From JBCBAP01 sp038532435 (GTDB taxonomy: Bacteria; Pseudomonadota; Alphaproteobacteria; Rhodobacterales; Rhodobacteraceae): 36,600 nt of DNA. Both the position numbers and the translations under genes were made by a program. Positions 7,226 to 15,451 of the stretch are shown here, one piece after another. The stretch is from the NCBI GenBank assembly GCA_038532435.1, contig JBCBAP010000034.1, forward strand, positions 1 to 36,600, in the 5' to 3' direction. Every line of letters begins with the position of its first letter. Within the stretch, counting starts at the first letter, position 1. The notes under the pieces are model-generated. The model searched no databases, had not been told where the DNA came from, and saw nothing but the letters and a program-made list of their open reading frames with translations.

Positions 7226-8376
7226 TGGCTGACAGGACATTCCTCGACTGGCCCTTCTTCGACCCCCGGCACCGCGACTGGGCGGCTGAAGTCGAGGCGT
7301 TCGCAGCGTCAATGACCGTTGATCACAGCGACATCGACGCGGCCTGTCGCACGCTTGTCCGGGAGATGGGGGACGCGGGTCTGCTCAGGGTCACCGGAAG
7401 TGCTGCGGATCCGTTGAGCGTCCGGCACCTCTGCATCGCCCGGGAGACCCTCGCGCGTCACGACGGCCTCGCGGATTTCAGCTTTGCCATGCAGGGCCTT
7501 GGCACCGGAGCGATCTCCCTCTTCGGGTCGGAGTCGCAGCGGCAGGCCTGGCTCCCGGCGACGATGCGCGGCGCGGCCGTTTCTGCGTTCGCCCTCACCG
7601 AGCCTCAGTCCGGATCGGACGTCGCGAACTCAACGATGACAGCTACCCGCGACGGGGATTACTACGTGCTGAACGGGGAGAAGACGTGGATTTCGAACGG
7701 TGGCATCGCCGACGTCTACACGCTCTTCGCCCGGAGCGAGGAGGCGCCCGGCGCACGCGGACTTTCCGCTTTCATCGTCACTCCCGATCTTGCCGGGTTC
7801 GAGGTGGTGGAGCGGCTCGAAACGATTGCCCCGCACCCGCTTGCGACACTGCGCTTCACAGAGTGTCGGGTACCGGCGGACGCGATGATCGGCGCGCCCG
7901 GGGCGGGCTTCAGGATCGCCATGTCCGTGCTCGATGTCTTCCGCGCGACCGTGGCCGCAGCGGCACTCGGCTTCGCCCGGCGCGCGCTTGATGAAGCGCT
8001 CGCGCGGGTCACGTCCCGCGAGGTTCAGGGCGCGCTCCTCTTCGATCTGCAGATGGTGCAGGGGCACATTGCCGACATGGCGCTCGACATCGACGCAGCG
8101 GCCCTGCTCATCTACCGCGCCGCCTGGCTGAAGGATCAGGGCGCCCCCCGCGTGACCCGGGAGGCGGCAATGGCGAAACTCTTCTCTACGGAGCAGGCGC
8201 AGGTTGTCATCGACAAGGCCGTCCAGCTCTTCGGCGGTGAGGGCGTGCGCTCCGGCAACGCGGTGGAAACGCTCTACCGGGAGATCCGGGCGCTGCGGAT
8301 CTATGAGGGCGCCAGCGACGTCCAGAAGGTGATCATCGCGCGCCAGACGCTCGGCCAATTCGAGGGAGATCGGTGA
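7225..8376 (+). CDS. Acyl-CoA dehydrogenase of the aryl-CoA operon
   Basis: This 383-residue protein has normal family length. It contains FALTEPQSGSDVANS (flavin/substrate loop, about residues 113-127), NGEKTWISNGGIADVY, and a C-terminal RIYEGASDVQK whose glutamate (about residue 361) is the likely catalytic base. LFGGEGV precedes it. It would oxidise an acyl-CoA intermediate to an enoyl-CoA and reduce ETF. The start overlaps the previous stop (TGATG), showing translational coupling. It is only distantly similar to the divergent GcdH-like enzyme, so the pathway uses two different dehydrogenases. Which intermediate it acts on cannot be told from sequence. Confidence 0.87.
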   Translation: MADRTFLDWPFFDPRHRDWAAEVEAFAASMTVDHSDIDAACRTLVREMGDAGLLRVTGSAADPLSVRHLCIARETLARHDGLADFSFAMQGLGTGAISLFGSESQRQAWLPATMRGAAVSAFALTEPQSGSDVANSTMTATRDGDYYVLNGEKTWISNGGIADVYTLFARSEEAPGARGLSAFIVTPDLAGFEVVERLETIAPHPLATLRFTECRVPADAMIGAPGAGFRIAMSVLDVFRATVAAAALGFARRALDEALARVTSREVQGALLFDLQMVQGHIADMALDIDAAALLIYRAAWLKDQGAPRVTREAAMAKLFSTEQAQVVIDKAVQLFGGEGVRSGNAVETLYREIRALRIYEGASDVQKVIIARQTLGQFEGDR

Positions 8377-10001
8377 TGCTCGGCCCATCCGCCCATATCG
8401 ACACGTTTTCCCGGGACAACCTGCCACCGGCCGACCAGTGGCCGGACTTCCTGCTCGACGGGTTTGCCTACCCCGAGCGGCTAAATGCCGGATACGAGCT
8501 GACCGATGCGATGGTCGCGAAGGGGTTCGGCGATCATCCCGCGCTGATCGGCAACGGGCGTCAGCGCACGTACAAGGAGCTGACGGACTGGACGAACCGG
8601 CTCGCCCACGCGCTCGTCGAGGATATCGGTGTGCAGCCGGGCAACCGGGTGATGATCAGGTCCGCCAACAATCCCGCGATGGTCGCCTGCTGGCTTGCGG
8701 CGACGAAGGTGGGCGCGGTGGTCGTCAACACCATGCCGATGCTTCGGGCCGGGGAGCTCTCGATGTACGTGGACAAGGCCGAGATACAGTTCGCGCTCTG
8801 CGACACCCGGCTGATGGAGGAGATGGAGGCCTGCGCGGAGGCCAACCCGACGCTCAGCCGCGTCGTGGGCTTCGACGGCACGTCCAACCACGATGCGGAG
8901 CTCGACCGGCTCGCGCTGGAAAAGCCGGTGAAGTTCACCTCCGTGGAAACCGGGCGGGATGACGTCGCCCTCCTCGGCTTCACCTCCGGCTCGACCGGCG
9001 AAACGAAGGCGACCATGCACTTTCACCGCGATCTGCTGATCATCGCGGACGGCTACGCGAAGGAGGTGCTGGGCGTACAGCCCGACGACGTGTTCGTGGG
9101 GTCTCCACCCTTGGCGTTCACCTTCGGGTTGGGTGGCCTTGCGATCTTCCCGCTCCGTTTCGGTGCCACAGCGACACTGCTGGAGCAGGCGACCCCGCCC
9201 AACATGATCGAGATCATCGAGAAGTATCGCGCCACGATCTGTTTTACCGCGCCGACGGCCTACAGGGTCATGCTCGCGGCGATGGAGGAGGGGGCGGATC
9301 TCAGCAGCCTGCGCGCCGCAGTCTCTGCCGGGGAAACGCTGCCCAAGCCCATCTACGACGCGTGGATGGAGCGAACGGGAAAACCCATGCTTGACGGGAT
9401 CGGCGCAACAGAGATGCTGCACATCTTCATCTCCAACCGGTTCGACGATCATCAGCCCGCCTGCACGGGAAAACCGGTCAGCGGCTACGAGGCGAAGGTG
9501 ATCGATGCGGACGGGCAGACCCTGCCGGACGGGGAGGTCGGACGGCTCGCGGTCCGCGGCCCCACGGGCTGCCGCTACCTCAACGATGACCGGCAGGCCG
9601 GATATGTCGCAGACGGCTGGAACATCACCGGCGACAGCTTTTCCCGCGATGCGGACGGCACCTTCCACTTCGCTGCGCGCAACGACGACATGATCGTCTC
9701 CGCCGGGTACAACATTGCCGGGCCGGAGGTGGAGGCCGCCCTCCTCGCCCATGATGCGGTCAGCGAATGCGGGGTCATCGGCGCGCCGGACGAGGCGCGC
9801 GGGCACATCGTCGAGGCGCATGTCGTTCTCAACCCCGGGCATTCCGCTGATGCAAAGCTGACGAAATCGTTGCAGGATCATGTGAAGGCGACCATCGCGC
9901 CCTACAAATACCCGCGAAGCATCCGCTATCGCGACGCACTGCCGAAAACCCAGACAGGAAAGATCCAACGGTTCCGGCTCAAACCGGGGGGCGGAGCCTG
10001 A
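8376..10001 (+). CDS. Aryl-CoA ligase, 2-aminobenzoate/benzoate-CoA ligase type
   Basis: This 541-residue AMP-forming acyl-CoA synthetase activates an aromatic acid with ATP and CoA. Visible motifs are the phosphate loop TSGSTGETKATMHFHRD (about residues 203-219), the adenine-binding GIGATEMLHIF, the WNITGDSF hinge region, and the C-terminal LPKTQTGKIQRFR with the adenylation lysine near residue 529. The TSGSTGETKATMH loop and the length resemble benzoate- and 2-aminobenzoate-CoA ligases (AbmG of Azoarcus evansii). It provides the substrate for the monooxygenase/reductase fusion. ATG 8376 overlaps the previous stop (TGATG); a GTG three bases earlier is an alternative. Substrate is inferred from the operon. 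Confidence 0.9.
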   Translation: MLGPSAHIDTFSRDNLPPADQWPDFLLDGFAYPERLNAGYELTDAMVAKGFGDHPALIGNGRQRTYKELTDWTNRLAHALVEDIGVQPGNRVMIRSANNPAMVACWLAATKVGAVVVNTMPMLRAGELSMYVDKAEIQFALCDTRLMEEMEACAEANPTLSRVVGFDGTSNHDAELDRLALEKPVKFTSVETGRDDVALLGFTSGSTGETKATMHFHRDLLIIADGYAKEVLGVQPDDVFVGSPPLAFTFGLGGLAIFPLRFGATATLLEQATPPNMIEIIEKYRATICFTAPTAYRVMLAAMEEGADLSSLRAAVSAGETLPKPIYDAWMERTGKPMLDGIGATEMLHIFISNRFDDHQPACTGKPVSGYEAKVIDADGQTLPDGEVGRLAVRGPTGCRYLNDDRQAGYVADGWNITGDSFSRDADGTFHFAARNDDMIVSAGYNIAGPEVEAALLAHDAVSECGVIGAPDEARGHIVEAHVVLNPGHSADAKLTKSLQDHVKATIAPYKYPRSIRYRDALPKTQTGKIQRFRLKPGGGA

Positions 10002-10038
10002 CCATGCGGCGCCTGCCTTTCACAACAGGGAGATACCA

Positions 10039-11169
10039 ATGAGACAGTTCCTTACGGCGACGGCGATTGCCGCGATGATGGCGGCACCTGCGGTTGCGGA
10101 GACGAAGGTTGGGATGATCACGACGCTTTCGGGCGGCGGTGCGGGCCTCGGCATCGACGTGCGCGACGGGTTCATGCTCGCCATCAAGCAGTCCGGGCGG
10201 GACGATATCGAGGTTGTGATCGAGGATGATCAGCGAAAGCCCGACATCGCGGTGCAGCTTGCGGACAAGATGATCCAGTCGGAAAAGGTGGATGTGCTGA
10301 CCGGTATCATCTGGTCGAACCTCGCAATGGCCGTGGTGCCGAGCGCAACGGCGCTGGGAAAATTCTACCTCTCGCCCAACGCGGGCCCGTCGCCGCTCGC
10401 CGGGAAGGCGTGCCATGAGAATTACTTCAACGTGGCCTGGCAGAATGACAATCTGCATGAGGCGGCGGGCGCCTATGCCAACACCGCGGGCTATGCCAAC
10501 AGCTTCATCATGGCACCGAACTACCCGGCAGGCACGGACGCACTGACCGGGTACAAGCGGATGTTCGAGGGTGGTATCGCCAACGAGGTCTACACCCAGC
10601 TCGGCCAGACCGACTACGCCGCGGAGATCGCGCAGATCCGGGCATCGGGCGCCAACAGCGTCTATTTCTTCCTGCCGGGCGGTATGGGGATCTCCTTCCT
10701 CAAGCAGTACGCGGACAGTGGCGTGGATATCCCGGTCGTGGGCCCGGCCTTCAGCTTCGATCAGGGGATCCTGCAGGCGGTGGGTGACGCGGCACTTGGG
10801 GTGATCAATACCTCCCAATGGAACAAGGATATCGACACGCCTACCAATGCAGCCTTTGTCGAGACGTTCCAGGCGGAGTACGGACGGCTGCCGTCGCTTT
10901 ATGCGAGCCAGGGCTTCGACACGGCAAACCTGCTCATCTCAGCCATCGAGGCGGCGGACGTTTCCGACGCAGATGCGTTCCGCGACGCCCTGCGCGCCGC
11001 GAACTTCGACAGTACACGGGGCGATTTCGCCTTCGGTCCGAACCACCACCCGGTGCAGACCATCTACGCCCGGGAAGTGATCAAGGAGGGCGATGTCTTC
11101 ACCAACAAGATCATCGCCACGGCCCTGGAAAACCACTCCGATGCCTACGCGTCAGAGTGCCAGATGTAG
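10039..11169 (+). CDS. ABC transporter substrate-binding protein, branched-chain amino acid/aromatic acid type
   Basis: This 376-residue periplasmic binding protein has a Sec signal peptide of about 20 residues (MRQFLTATAIAAMMAAPAVA, cleavage before E). Then comes KVGMITTLSGGGAGLGID, the usual first strand of the Peripla_BP_6 family; a VIEDDQRKPDIAVQLADKMI segment follows. ABC systems of this type in aromatic-acid operons import benzoates and similar acids. It starts 37 bases after the ligase with GGGAG in front of the ATG, and a strong hairpin follows its stop, which should raise its transcript level over that of the membrane subunits. Confidence 0.9.
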   Translation: MRQFLTATAIAAMMAAPAVAETKVGMITTLSGGGAGLGIDVRDGFMLAIKQSGRDDIEVVIEDDQRKPDIAVQLADKMIQSEKVDVLTGIIWSNLAMAVVPSATALGKFYLSPNAGPSPLAGKACHENYFNVAWQNDNLHEAAGAYANTAGYANSFIMAPNYPAGTDALTGYKRMFEGGIANEVYTQLGQTDYAAEIAQIRASGANSVYFFLPGGMGISFLKQYADSGVDIPVVGPAFSFDQGILQAVGDAALGVINTSQWNKDIDTPTNAAFVETFQAEYGRLPSLYASQGFDTANLLISAIEAADVSDADAFRDALRAANFDSTRGDFAFGPNHHPVQTIYAREVIKEGDVFTNKIIATALENHSDAYASECQM

Positions 11170-11193
11170 CCTACCCAACCACCAGGATCCTGC

Positions 11194-11219
11194 CCGGGCC
11201 CCCTCAATGAGGGGCCCGG
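11194..11219 (+). promoter_or_regulatory. GC-rich intercistronic stem-loop after the binding-protein gene
   Basis: CCGGGCCCC and GGGGCCCGG form a perfect 9-bp stem around an 8-base loop, 24 bases after the binding-protein stop and before the permease start at 11247. No T-run follows, so it is more likely an mRNA-stabilising or partial attenuation structure than a full terminator. Such hairpins commonly give the binding protein an excess over the other ABC subunits. Confidence 0.7.
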
Positions 11220-11246
11220 CGCGGGGCTCAGGACAGAAAGAACCCG

Positions 11247-12167
11247 ATGTCCACCATCCTCATCATCGAGCAGGTGCTCAATGGCCTTCAGTTCGGGGTC
11301 ATGCTGTTCCTGATGGCCGCGGGCCTGACGCTCATCTTCGGCGTCATGGGCCTGATCAACCTGGCCCACGGATCGCTCTACATGGTCGGGGCGTTCGCGG
11401 CCGCCTGGGTCGCCGGGGCGACAGGGTCATTTCTGCTTGCGCTCGCAGCCGCGCTCGCTGCCGCGGCAGCGGCGGGCGCATTGATCGAGGTGGTCGTGAT
11501 CCGTCGCCTCTATCGTGCCGCACATCTGGACCAGGTTCTCGCCACCTTCGCCCTGATCCTGATCTTTTCGGAAGGCACGCGGTACATCTTCGGATCCTTT
11601 CCGCTGTTTCTGGACGTGCCCGACTACCTCTCCGGTCCGGTGTCCCTGCCCGGGGGCATTCAATATCCGCTCTATCGGCTTGTGCTGATCGGCGTCGGGC
11701 TTGTGGTTGCCCTCGGCCTCTGGTGGCTCACTGCGTTCACCCGGGTCGGCATCCAGATCCGCGCGGGCGAGAATGACCGGGAGATGATTGCGGCTCTCGG
11801 GATCGACATATCGATGCTCTACACGCTGGTCTTCGCCATCGGAGCGGCGCTGGCCGGGCTTGCCGGGGCGCTGGTCGGCGCGATCCAGTCGGTGCAGGTG
11901 GGGATGGGAGAACCGGTCCTGATCCTCGCCTTCGTCGTGATCGTGATCGGCGGGATCGGCTCGATCCGCGGTGCATTCGTCGGTGCGCTGCTCGTCGGTC
12001 TGACGGACACTCTCGGTGGCATCTTCCTGCCGGAGTTCTTCAAGCTCTTCATGGATAACGGCCCCGCGACACAGACCGGATCGGCGCTGGCAGCGATGTC
12101 GGTCTATATCCTGATGAGCATTGTGCTGGTCCTGCGCCCCTCCGGCCTGTTCGGAGCGCGGGCATGA
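11247..12167 (+). CDS. LivH-type ABC permease
   Basis: This 306-residue inner-membrane permease belongs to the BPD_transp_2 family. It has about eight hydrophobic segments, the LivH-like NLAHGSLYMVGAF motif near residue 38, and MIAALGIDISMLY followed by AGLAGALVGAI in the cytoplasmic coupling region. It forms the translocation pore with the next gene product. Its stop overlaps the next start (ATGA). The ATG at 11247 follows a GAAAGAA-containing leader. Confidence 0.9.
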   Translation: MSTILIIEQVLNGLQFGVMLFLMAAGLTLIFGVMGLINLAHGSLYMVGAFAAAWVAGATGSFLLALAAALAAAAAAGALIEVVVIRRLYRAAHLDQVLATFALILIFSEGTRYIFGSFPLFLDVPDYLSGPVSLPGGIQYPLYRLVLIGVGLVVALGLWWLTAFTRVGIQIRAGENDREMIAALGIDISMLYTLVFAIGAALAGLAGALVGAIQSVQVGMGEPVLILAFVVIVIGGIGSIRGAFVGALLVGLTDTLGGIFLPEFFKLFMDNGPATQTGSALAAMSVYILMSIVLVLRPSGLFGARA

Positions 12168-13147
12168 TCGCGGAGCGCTACATCAACGGGGCCGTCCTGC
12201 TCGGCCTCATCGCGCTGCCCCTGCTGGCGCTTACCGCCGACGAGATCTTCACGATCACGCTGACCACGCGAGCGGTCATTCTGGCGCTCGCGGCTGTGGG
12301 CCTGAACATCGCGCTCGGCATCGGGGGGATGGTCTCGTTTGGCCATGCGGCCTTCTTCGGCATCGGCGGCTACGCGATGGGGATCCTCGCCTTTCACGCG
12401 CAGACCTTCACTCCGCTCGACCTTGGCGCAGTGGAGATCGGCGGGACAAAGTCGATGCCGGTGATCTGGCTGGTGGCAACCCTGATCTCCGCCCTCGTGG
12501 CGTGGGTGATCGGACTGCTGAGCCTCCGAACGACGGGTGTGTACTTCATCATGATCACCCTCGCTTTCGGGCAGATGTTCTACTACTTCGCGATTTCCTG
12601 GGGCACCTACGGGGGCGAGGACGGGCTCTCCATCTACGTGCGCAACGGTTTTCCCGGGCTCAACACTCTGGTGCCGATCCAGTTCTTTGCACTCTGCTTT
12701 GCGGCACTTTGCGGCGCGCTCATCCTGCAATGGCGCCTGCGCGCCTCGGCCTTCGGGCTTGCGCTCAACGCGGTGCGGCAGACACCACAACGGGTGGAAA
12801 CCGTGGGCCTCAATCCGATGCGGCTGAAGCTCGTGGCGTTCGTGATCTCCGGGGCAATCACGGGCCTTGCCGGTGCACTCTTTGCGGATCTGAACCGGTT
12901 TGTCTCCCCGACCATGTTCAGCTGGCAGCTTTCCGGGGAACTGATCATCCTCATCATCATCGGCGGGGTCGGGCGGCTGATGGGCCCCGTCATCGGGGCT
13001 GCAATCTTCGTCGCGCTCGAGCACTGGCTGGGCGGGCTGACCGACTACTGGCATGTGTGGCTCGGGACCATCCTGCTGCTCATCGTGCTTTTCGGGCGGG
13101 GCGGCGTCATCGGATTGCTGACCGGGAAGGAGGGGCCCCATGTCTGA
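12164..13147 (+). CDS. LivM-type ABC permease
   Basis: This 327-residue membrane protein is the second permease of the importer. GMVSFGHAAFFGIGGYAMGI near residue 50 is the LivM signature; LSLRTTGVYFIMITLAFGQM follows near residue 120, and the coupling segment VGLNPMRLKLVAFVISG is near residue 225. It is joined by overlap to the permease before it and to the ATPase gene after it (start 13140, 8-base overlap). Confidence 0.9.
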   Translation: MIAERYINGAVLLGLIALPLLALTADEIFTITLTTRAVILALAAVGLNIALGIGGMVSFGHAAFFGIGGYAMGILAFHAQTFTPLDLGAVEIGGTKSMPVIWLVATLISALVAWVIGLLSLRTTGVYFIMITLAFGQMFYYFAISWGTYGGEDGLSIYVRNGFPGLNTLVPIQFFALCFAALCGALILQWRLRASAFGLALNAVRQTPQRVETVGLNPMRLKLVAFVISGAITGLAGALFADLNRFVSPTMFSWQLSGELIILIIIGGVGRLMGPVIGAAIFVALEHWLGGLTDYWHVWLGTILLLIVLFGRGGVIGLLTGKEGPHV

Positions 13148-13889
13148 GCCCATCCTGGCGACCCACGGCTTGCAGAAATCATTTGGTGCGCTGACGGCAA
13201 CCGACGATGTCTCCATCGACCTGATGCCGGGGGAGATCCACGCCATCATCGGCCCGAATGGCGCGGGCAAATCCACGCTCATCGCGCAAATCAGCGGCAG
13301 CCTGCCCTCCGACGCGGGGCGCGTCGATCTCATGGGACAGGACGTCACCCAGCTTGGGACCGAGGCGCGGGCACAGGCCGGGCTGGGGCGGACATTCCAG
13401 ATCTCCGCCCTCGCGATGGAGGATACGGTTTTCGAGAACGTGCTGCTCGGCGCGGTCGGTGCGACGTCCGGCGCATGGTCCATGTTCCGCGCGGTGACCG
13501 GCAACCGGATGCTCAAGGAAAGGGCCATGTCAGCGCTAGAGAGGGTCGGCCTGACCGAGGCGGGAAACACCCGCTGCGCTGACCTTTCCCACGGCCAGCG
13601 GCGCCAGCTGGAGGTCGCCGTCGCGCTCACGCTCGCGCCCAAGGCCTTTGTCATGGACGAGCCGATGGCGGGTCTCGGTGCTGAAGGGTCGAAGACCATG
13701 ACCGGGTTCCTCGACGGATTGCGGGCGGAGGCACCGATCCTCCTCGTCGAGCATGATATGGACGCAGTCTTCGCCCTCGCGGACCGGATCAGCGTGCTGG
13801 TTTACGGGCGGATCATCGCGACCGGCAGCGTCGAAGACATCCGCGCCTCCCGCGAGGTCAGGGGAGCCTATCTGGGAGAAAGCGCATGA
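13140..13889 (+). CDS. LivG-type ABC ATPase
   Basis: This 249-residue ATP-binding subunit has Walker A GPNGAGKST (about residue 39), Q-loop region FQISALA, signature LSHGQRRQLEVA (the C-loop, with SHGQ replacing SGGQ as is usual in LivG), and Walker B FVMDEPMAGLG. The H-loop is in VEHDMD. Together with the LivF-type subunit it drives import by the two permeases. Confidence 0.92.
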   Translation: MSEPILATHGLQKSFGALTATDDVSIDLMPGEIHAIIGPNGAGKSTLIAQISGSLPSDAGRVDLMGQDVTQLGTEARAQAGLGRTFQISALAMEDTVFENVLLGAVGATSGAWSMFRAVTGNRMLKERAMSALERVGLTEAGNTRCADLSHGQRRQLEVAVALTLAPKAFVMDEPMAGLGAEGSKTMTGFLDGLRAEAPILLVEHDMDAVFALADRISVLVYGRIIATGSVEDIRASREVRGAYLGESA

Positions 13890-14572
13890 GCCTTCTTTCC
13901 GTCGAGAACCTGACCGCCTCCTACGGCTATTCCCAGACCCTCTTCAACGTGAATCTGACGTTGGAAGAAGGCGAGGTCCTCGCGCTCATGGGGCGCAACG
14001 GGATGGGCAAGACGACGACCGTCCGGGCGGTCTGCCGAATGATAGATGCAGGCGGCAGGCTGGAGTTCGCGGGACAGGACCTGCATCGTCTGCCGAGCCA
14101 CCGTGTCGCGCGGCTGGGCATCGGGCTCGTGCCCGAGGGGCGGCGCTGCTTCAAGGATCTGACGGTGCGCGAAAACCTCATCGCCGCCGCCCGTTCCGGC
14201 GACTGGACGCTGGAAACCGTGGGAACCCTGTTCCCCCGTCTGACGGAGCGGGCCGGACAGCGGGCCGCATCCCTGTCCGGTGGGGAACAGCAAATGCTCG
14301 CCATCGGGCGCGCCCTGATGACCAACCCGCAGCTTCTGATCCTCGACGAAGCGACGGAGGGTCTCGCCCCTATCATCCGCATCGAGATCTGGGATGCGAT
14401 TGCGCGGTTGAAGCGGGAAACCGGGATGGCAATCCTCGTCATCGACAAGTCGCTCAAGGAGCTTTCCGCCATCTCGGACCGGGCAGTCATCGTGGAGCGG
14501 GGGGCGACGGTCTGGCAGGGCGCGATGGGCGATCTGACCCCGGACATCACCGAAAAGTACGTGGGCATCTGA
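13886..14572 (+). CDS. LivF-type ABC ATPase
   Basis: This 228-residue ATP-binding subunit has Walker A GRNGMGKTTT (about residue 36), GLVPEGRRCFKDLTV (LivF-like), signature LSGGEQQMLAIGRALM and Walker B LLILDEATEGLAP. The H-loop position reads VIDKSLKEL: lysine stands where LivF proteins often have histidine or lysine (VEQN/VDK variants). It starts in an ATGA overlap with the LivG-type gene and ends in a TGATG overlap with the thioesterase gene. Confidence 0.9.
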   Translation: MSLLSVENLTASYGYSQTLFNVNLTLEEGEVLALMGRNGMGKTTTVRAVCRMIDAGGRLEFAGQDLHRLPSHRVARLGIGLVPEGRRCFKDLTVRENLIAAARSGDWTLETVGTLFPRLTERAGQRAASLSGGEQQMLAIGRALMTNPQLLILDEATEGLAPIIRIEIWDAIARLKRETGMAILVIDKSLKELSAISDRAVIVERGATVWQGAMGDLTPDITEKYVGI

Positions 14573-14979
14573 TGGCGTTCACCTTTGCCCAGAAGGTCCT
14601 CTTCAAGCACTGCGACCCGGCGGGCATCGTGTTCTATCCCCGGTATTTCGAGATGATGAACGATTGCGTCGAAGCCTTCTTCGACGAGGTGCTTCGCGCG
14701 CCGTTCGAGGACATCCACGCGAGCGGCGGTGTGCCGACGGCGCAAATCGCCACCCGCTTCACCGCGCCGAGCCGTCATGGGGATCATCTCATCCTCACGC
14801 TCCGGGTCGAGAAGGTCGGCCGAACCTCGTTTGACTACCGCATGTCGGCCACCTGCGGGAGCGAGCGGCGGTTCGAGACCACGGCCACGCTCGTGCACAT
14901 CACCTCCGCCGGCCGTCCCACGCCCTGGCCGGAGCCCATCCGCGAGACTCTCTCAGCGCAAAAGGATCAGTCCGCATGA
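14572..14979 (+). CDS. 4-hydroxybenzoyl-CoA thioesterase-family protein
   Basis: This 135-residue hot-dog fold protein starts with FAQKVLFKHCDPAGIVFYPR; the aspartate in HCDPAGIV (about residue 15) matches the catalytic Asp of Pseudomonas-type 4-hydroxybenzoyl-CoA thioesterase. It could release free acid from dead-end aryl-CoA esters and so protect the CoA pool, or hydrolyse a pathway intermediate. The start overlaps the previous stop (TGATG). The frame is open upstream, but that part overlaps the ATPase gene and is rejected. Confidence 0.87.
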   Translation: MAFTFAQKVLFKHCDPAGIVFYPRYFEMMNDCVEAFFDEVLRAPFEDIHASGGVPTAQIATRFTAPSRHGDHLILTLRVEKVGRTSFDYRMSATCGSERRFETTATLVHITSAGRPTPWPEPIRETLSAQKDQSA

Positions 14980-15371
14980 CCCACAAGACCATTCACCCGA
15001 CGGGATGGCTGCCCGCGAAGGGCTATGCCAACGGCATGCTCACGCGGGATGGCATCCTGCACGTCGGCGGGCAGATCGGCTGGAACGGGGACAAGGAGTT
15101 CGTGGGCGACAGCTTCGTCGCGCAGATGCGTCAGGCGCTGCAGAACATCGCCGATATCGTGACCGAGGCGGGTGGGCAGGTTTCCGACGTGACCCGGCTC
15201 ACCTGGTTCGTGACCGACAAGCGCGAGTACCTCGCTTACCAGAAAGAGGTCGGCGCCGCCTACCGCGACGTGTTCGGGCGACATTATCCGGCCATGTCCG
15301 TTGTGGTCGTTGCGGGTCTGATCGAGGACGAGGCGAAGGTCGAAATCGAGGCGACGGCGCACCTTTCCTGA
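14976..15371 (+). CDS. RidA/YjgF-family protein lacking the signature arginine
   Basis: This 131-residue protein has the Rid fold: GILHVGGQIGWNG, FVAQMRQALQNIADIV, VTRLTWFVTD and a C-terminal KVEIEATA. In archetypal RidA the strand reads P-A-R-S, with the arginine (Arg105 in E. coli) required for 2-aminoacrylate deaminase activity; here it reads YPAMSVVVV, so methionine (about residue 107) replaces it. This places it among Rid subfamilies without classical imine deaminase activity. Its position as last gene of an operon that may generate an enamine CoA ester is suggestive, but the missing arginine argues against simple assignment as the deaminase. Start by ATGA overlap. Confidence 0.87.
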   Translation: MTHKTIHPTGWLPAKGYANGMLTRDGILHVGGQIGWNGDKEFVGDSFVAQMRQALQNIADIVTEAGGQVSDVTRLTWFVTDKREYLAYQKEVGAAYRDVFGRHYPAMSVVVVAGLIEDEAKVEIEATAHLS

Positions 15372-15451
15372 CCACCAAGGCCCGTCAGCTCATCAGGACT
15401 TTCGCCTTTGAGGATGCAATCCGGATCAACGACGCCACCGCGCCGGATAGG

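Noticed and set aside
12104..13699. 531-residue minus-strand open frame opposite the LivM/LivG-type genes
   Set aside because: Antisense shadow of two well-defined ABC transporter genes.
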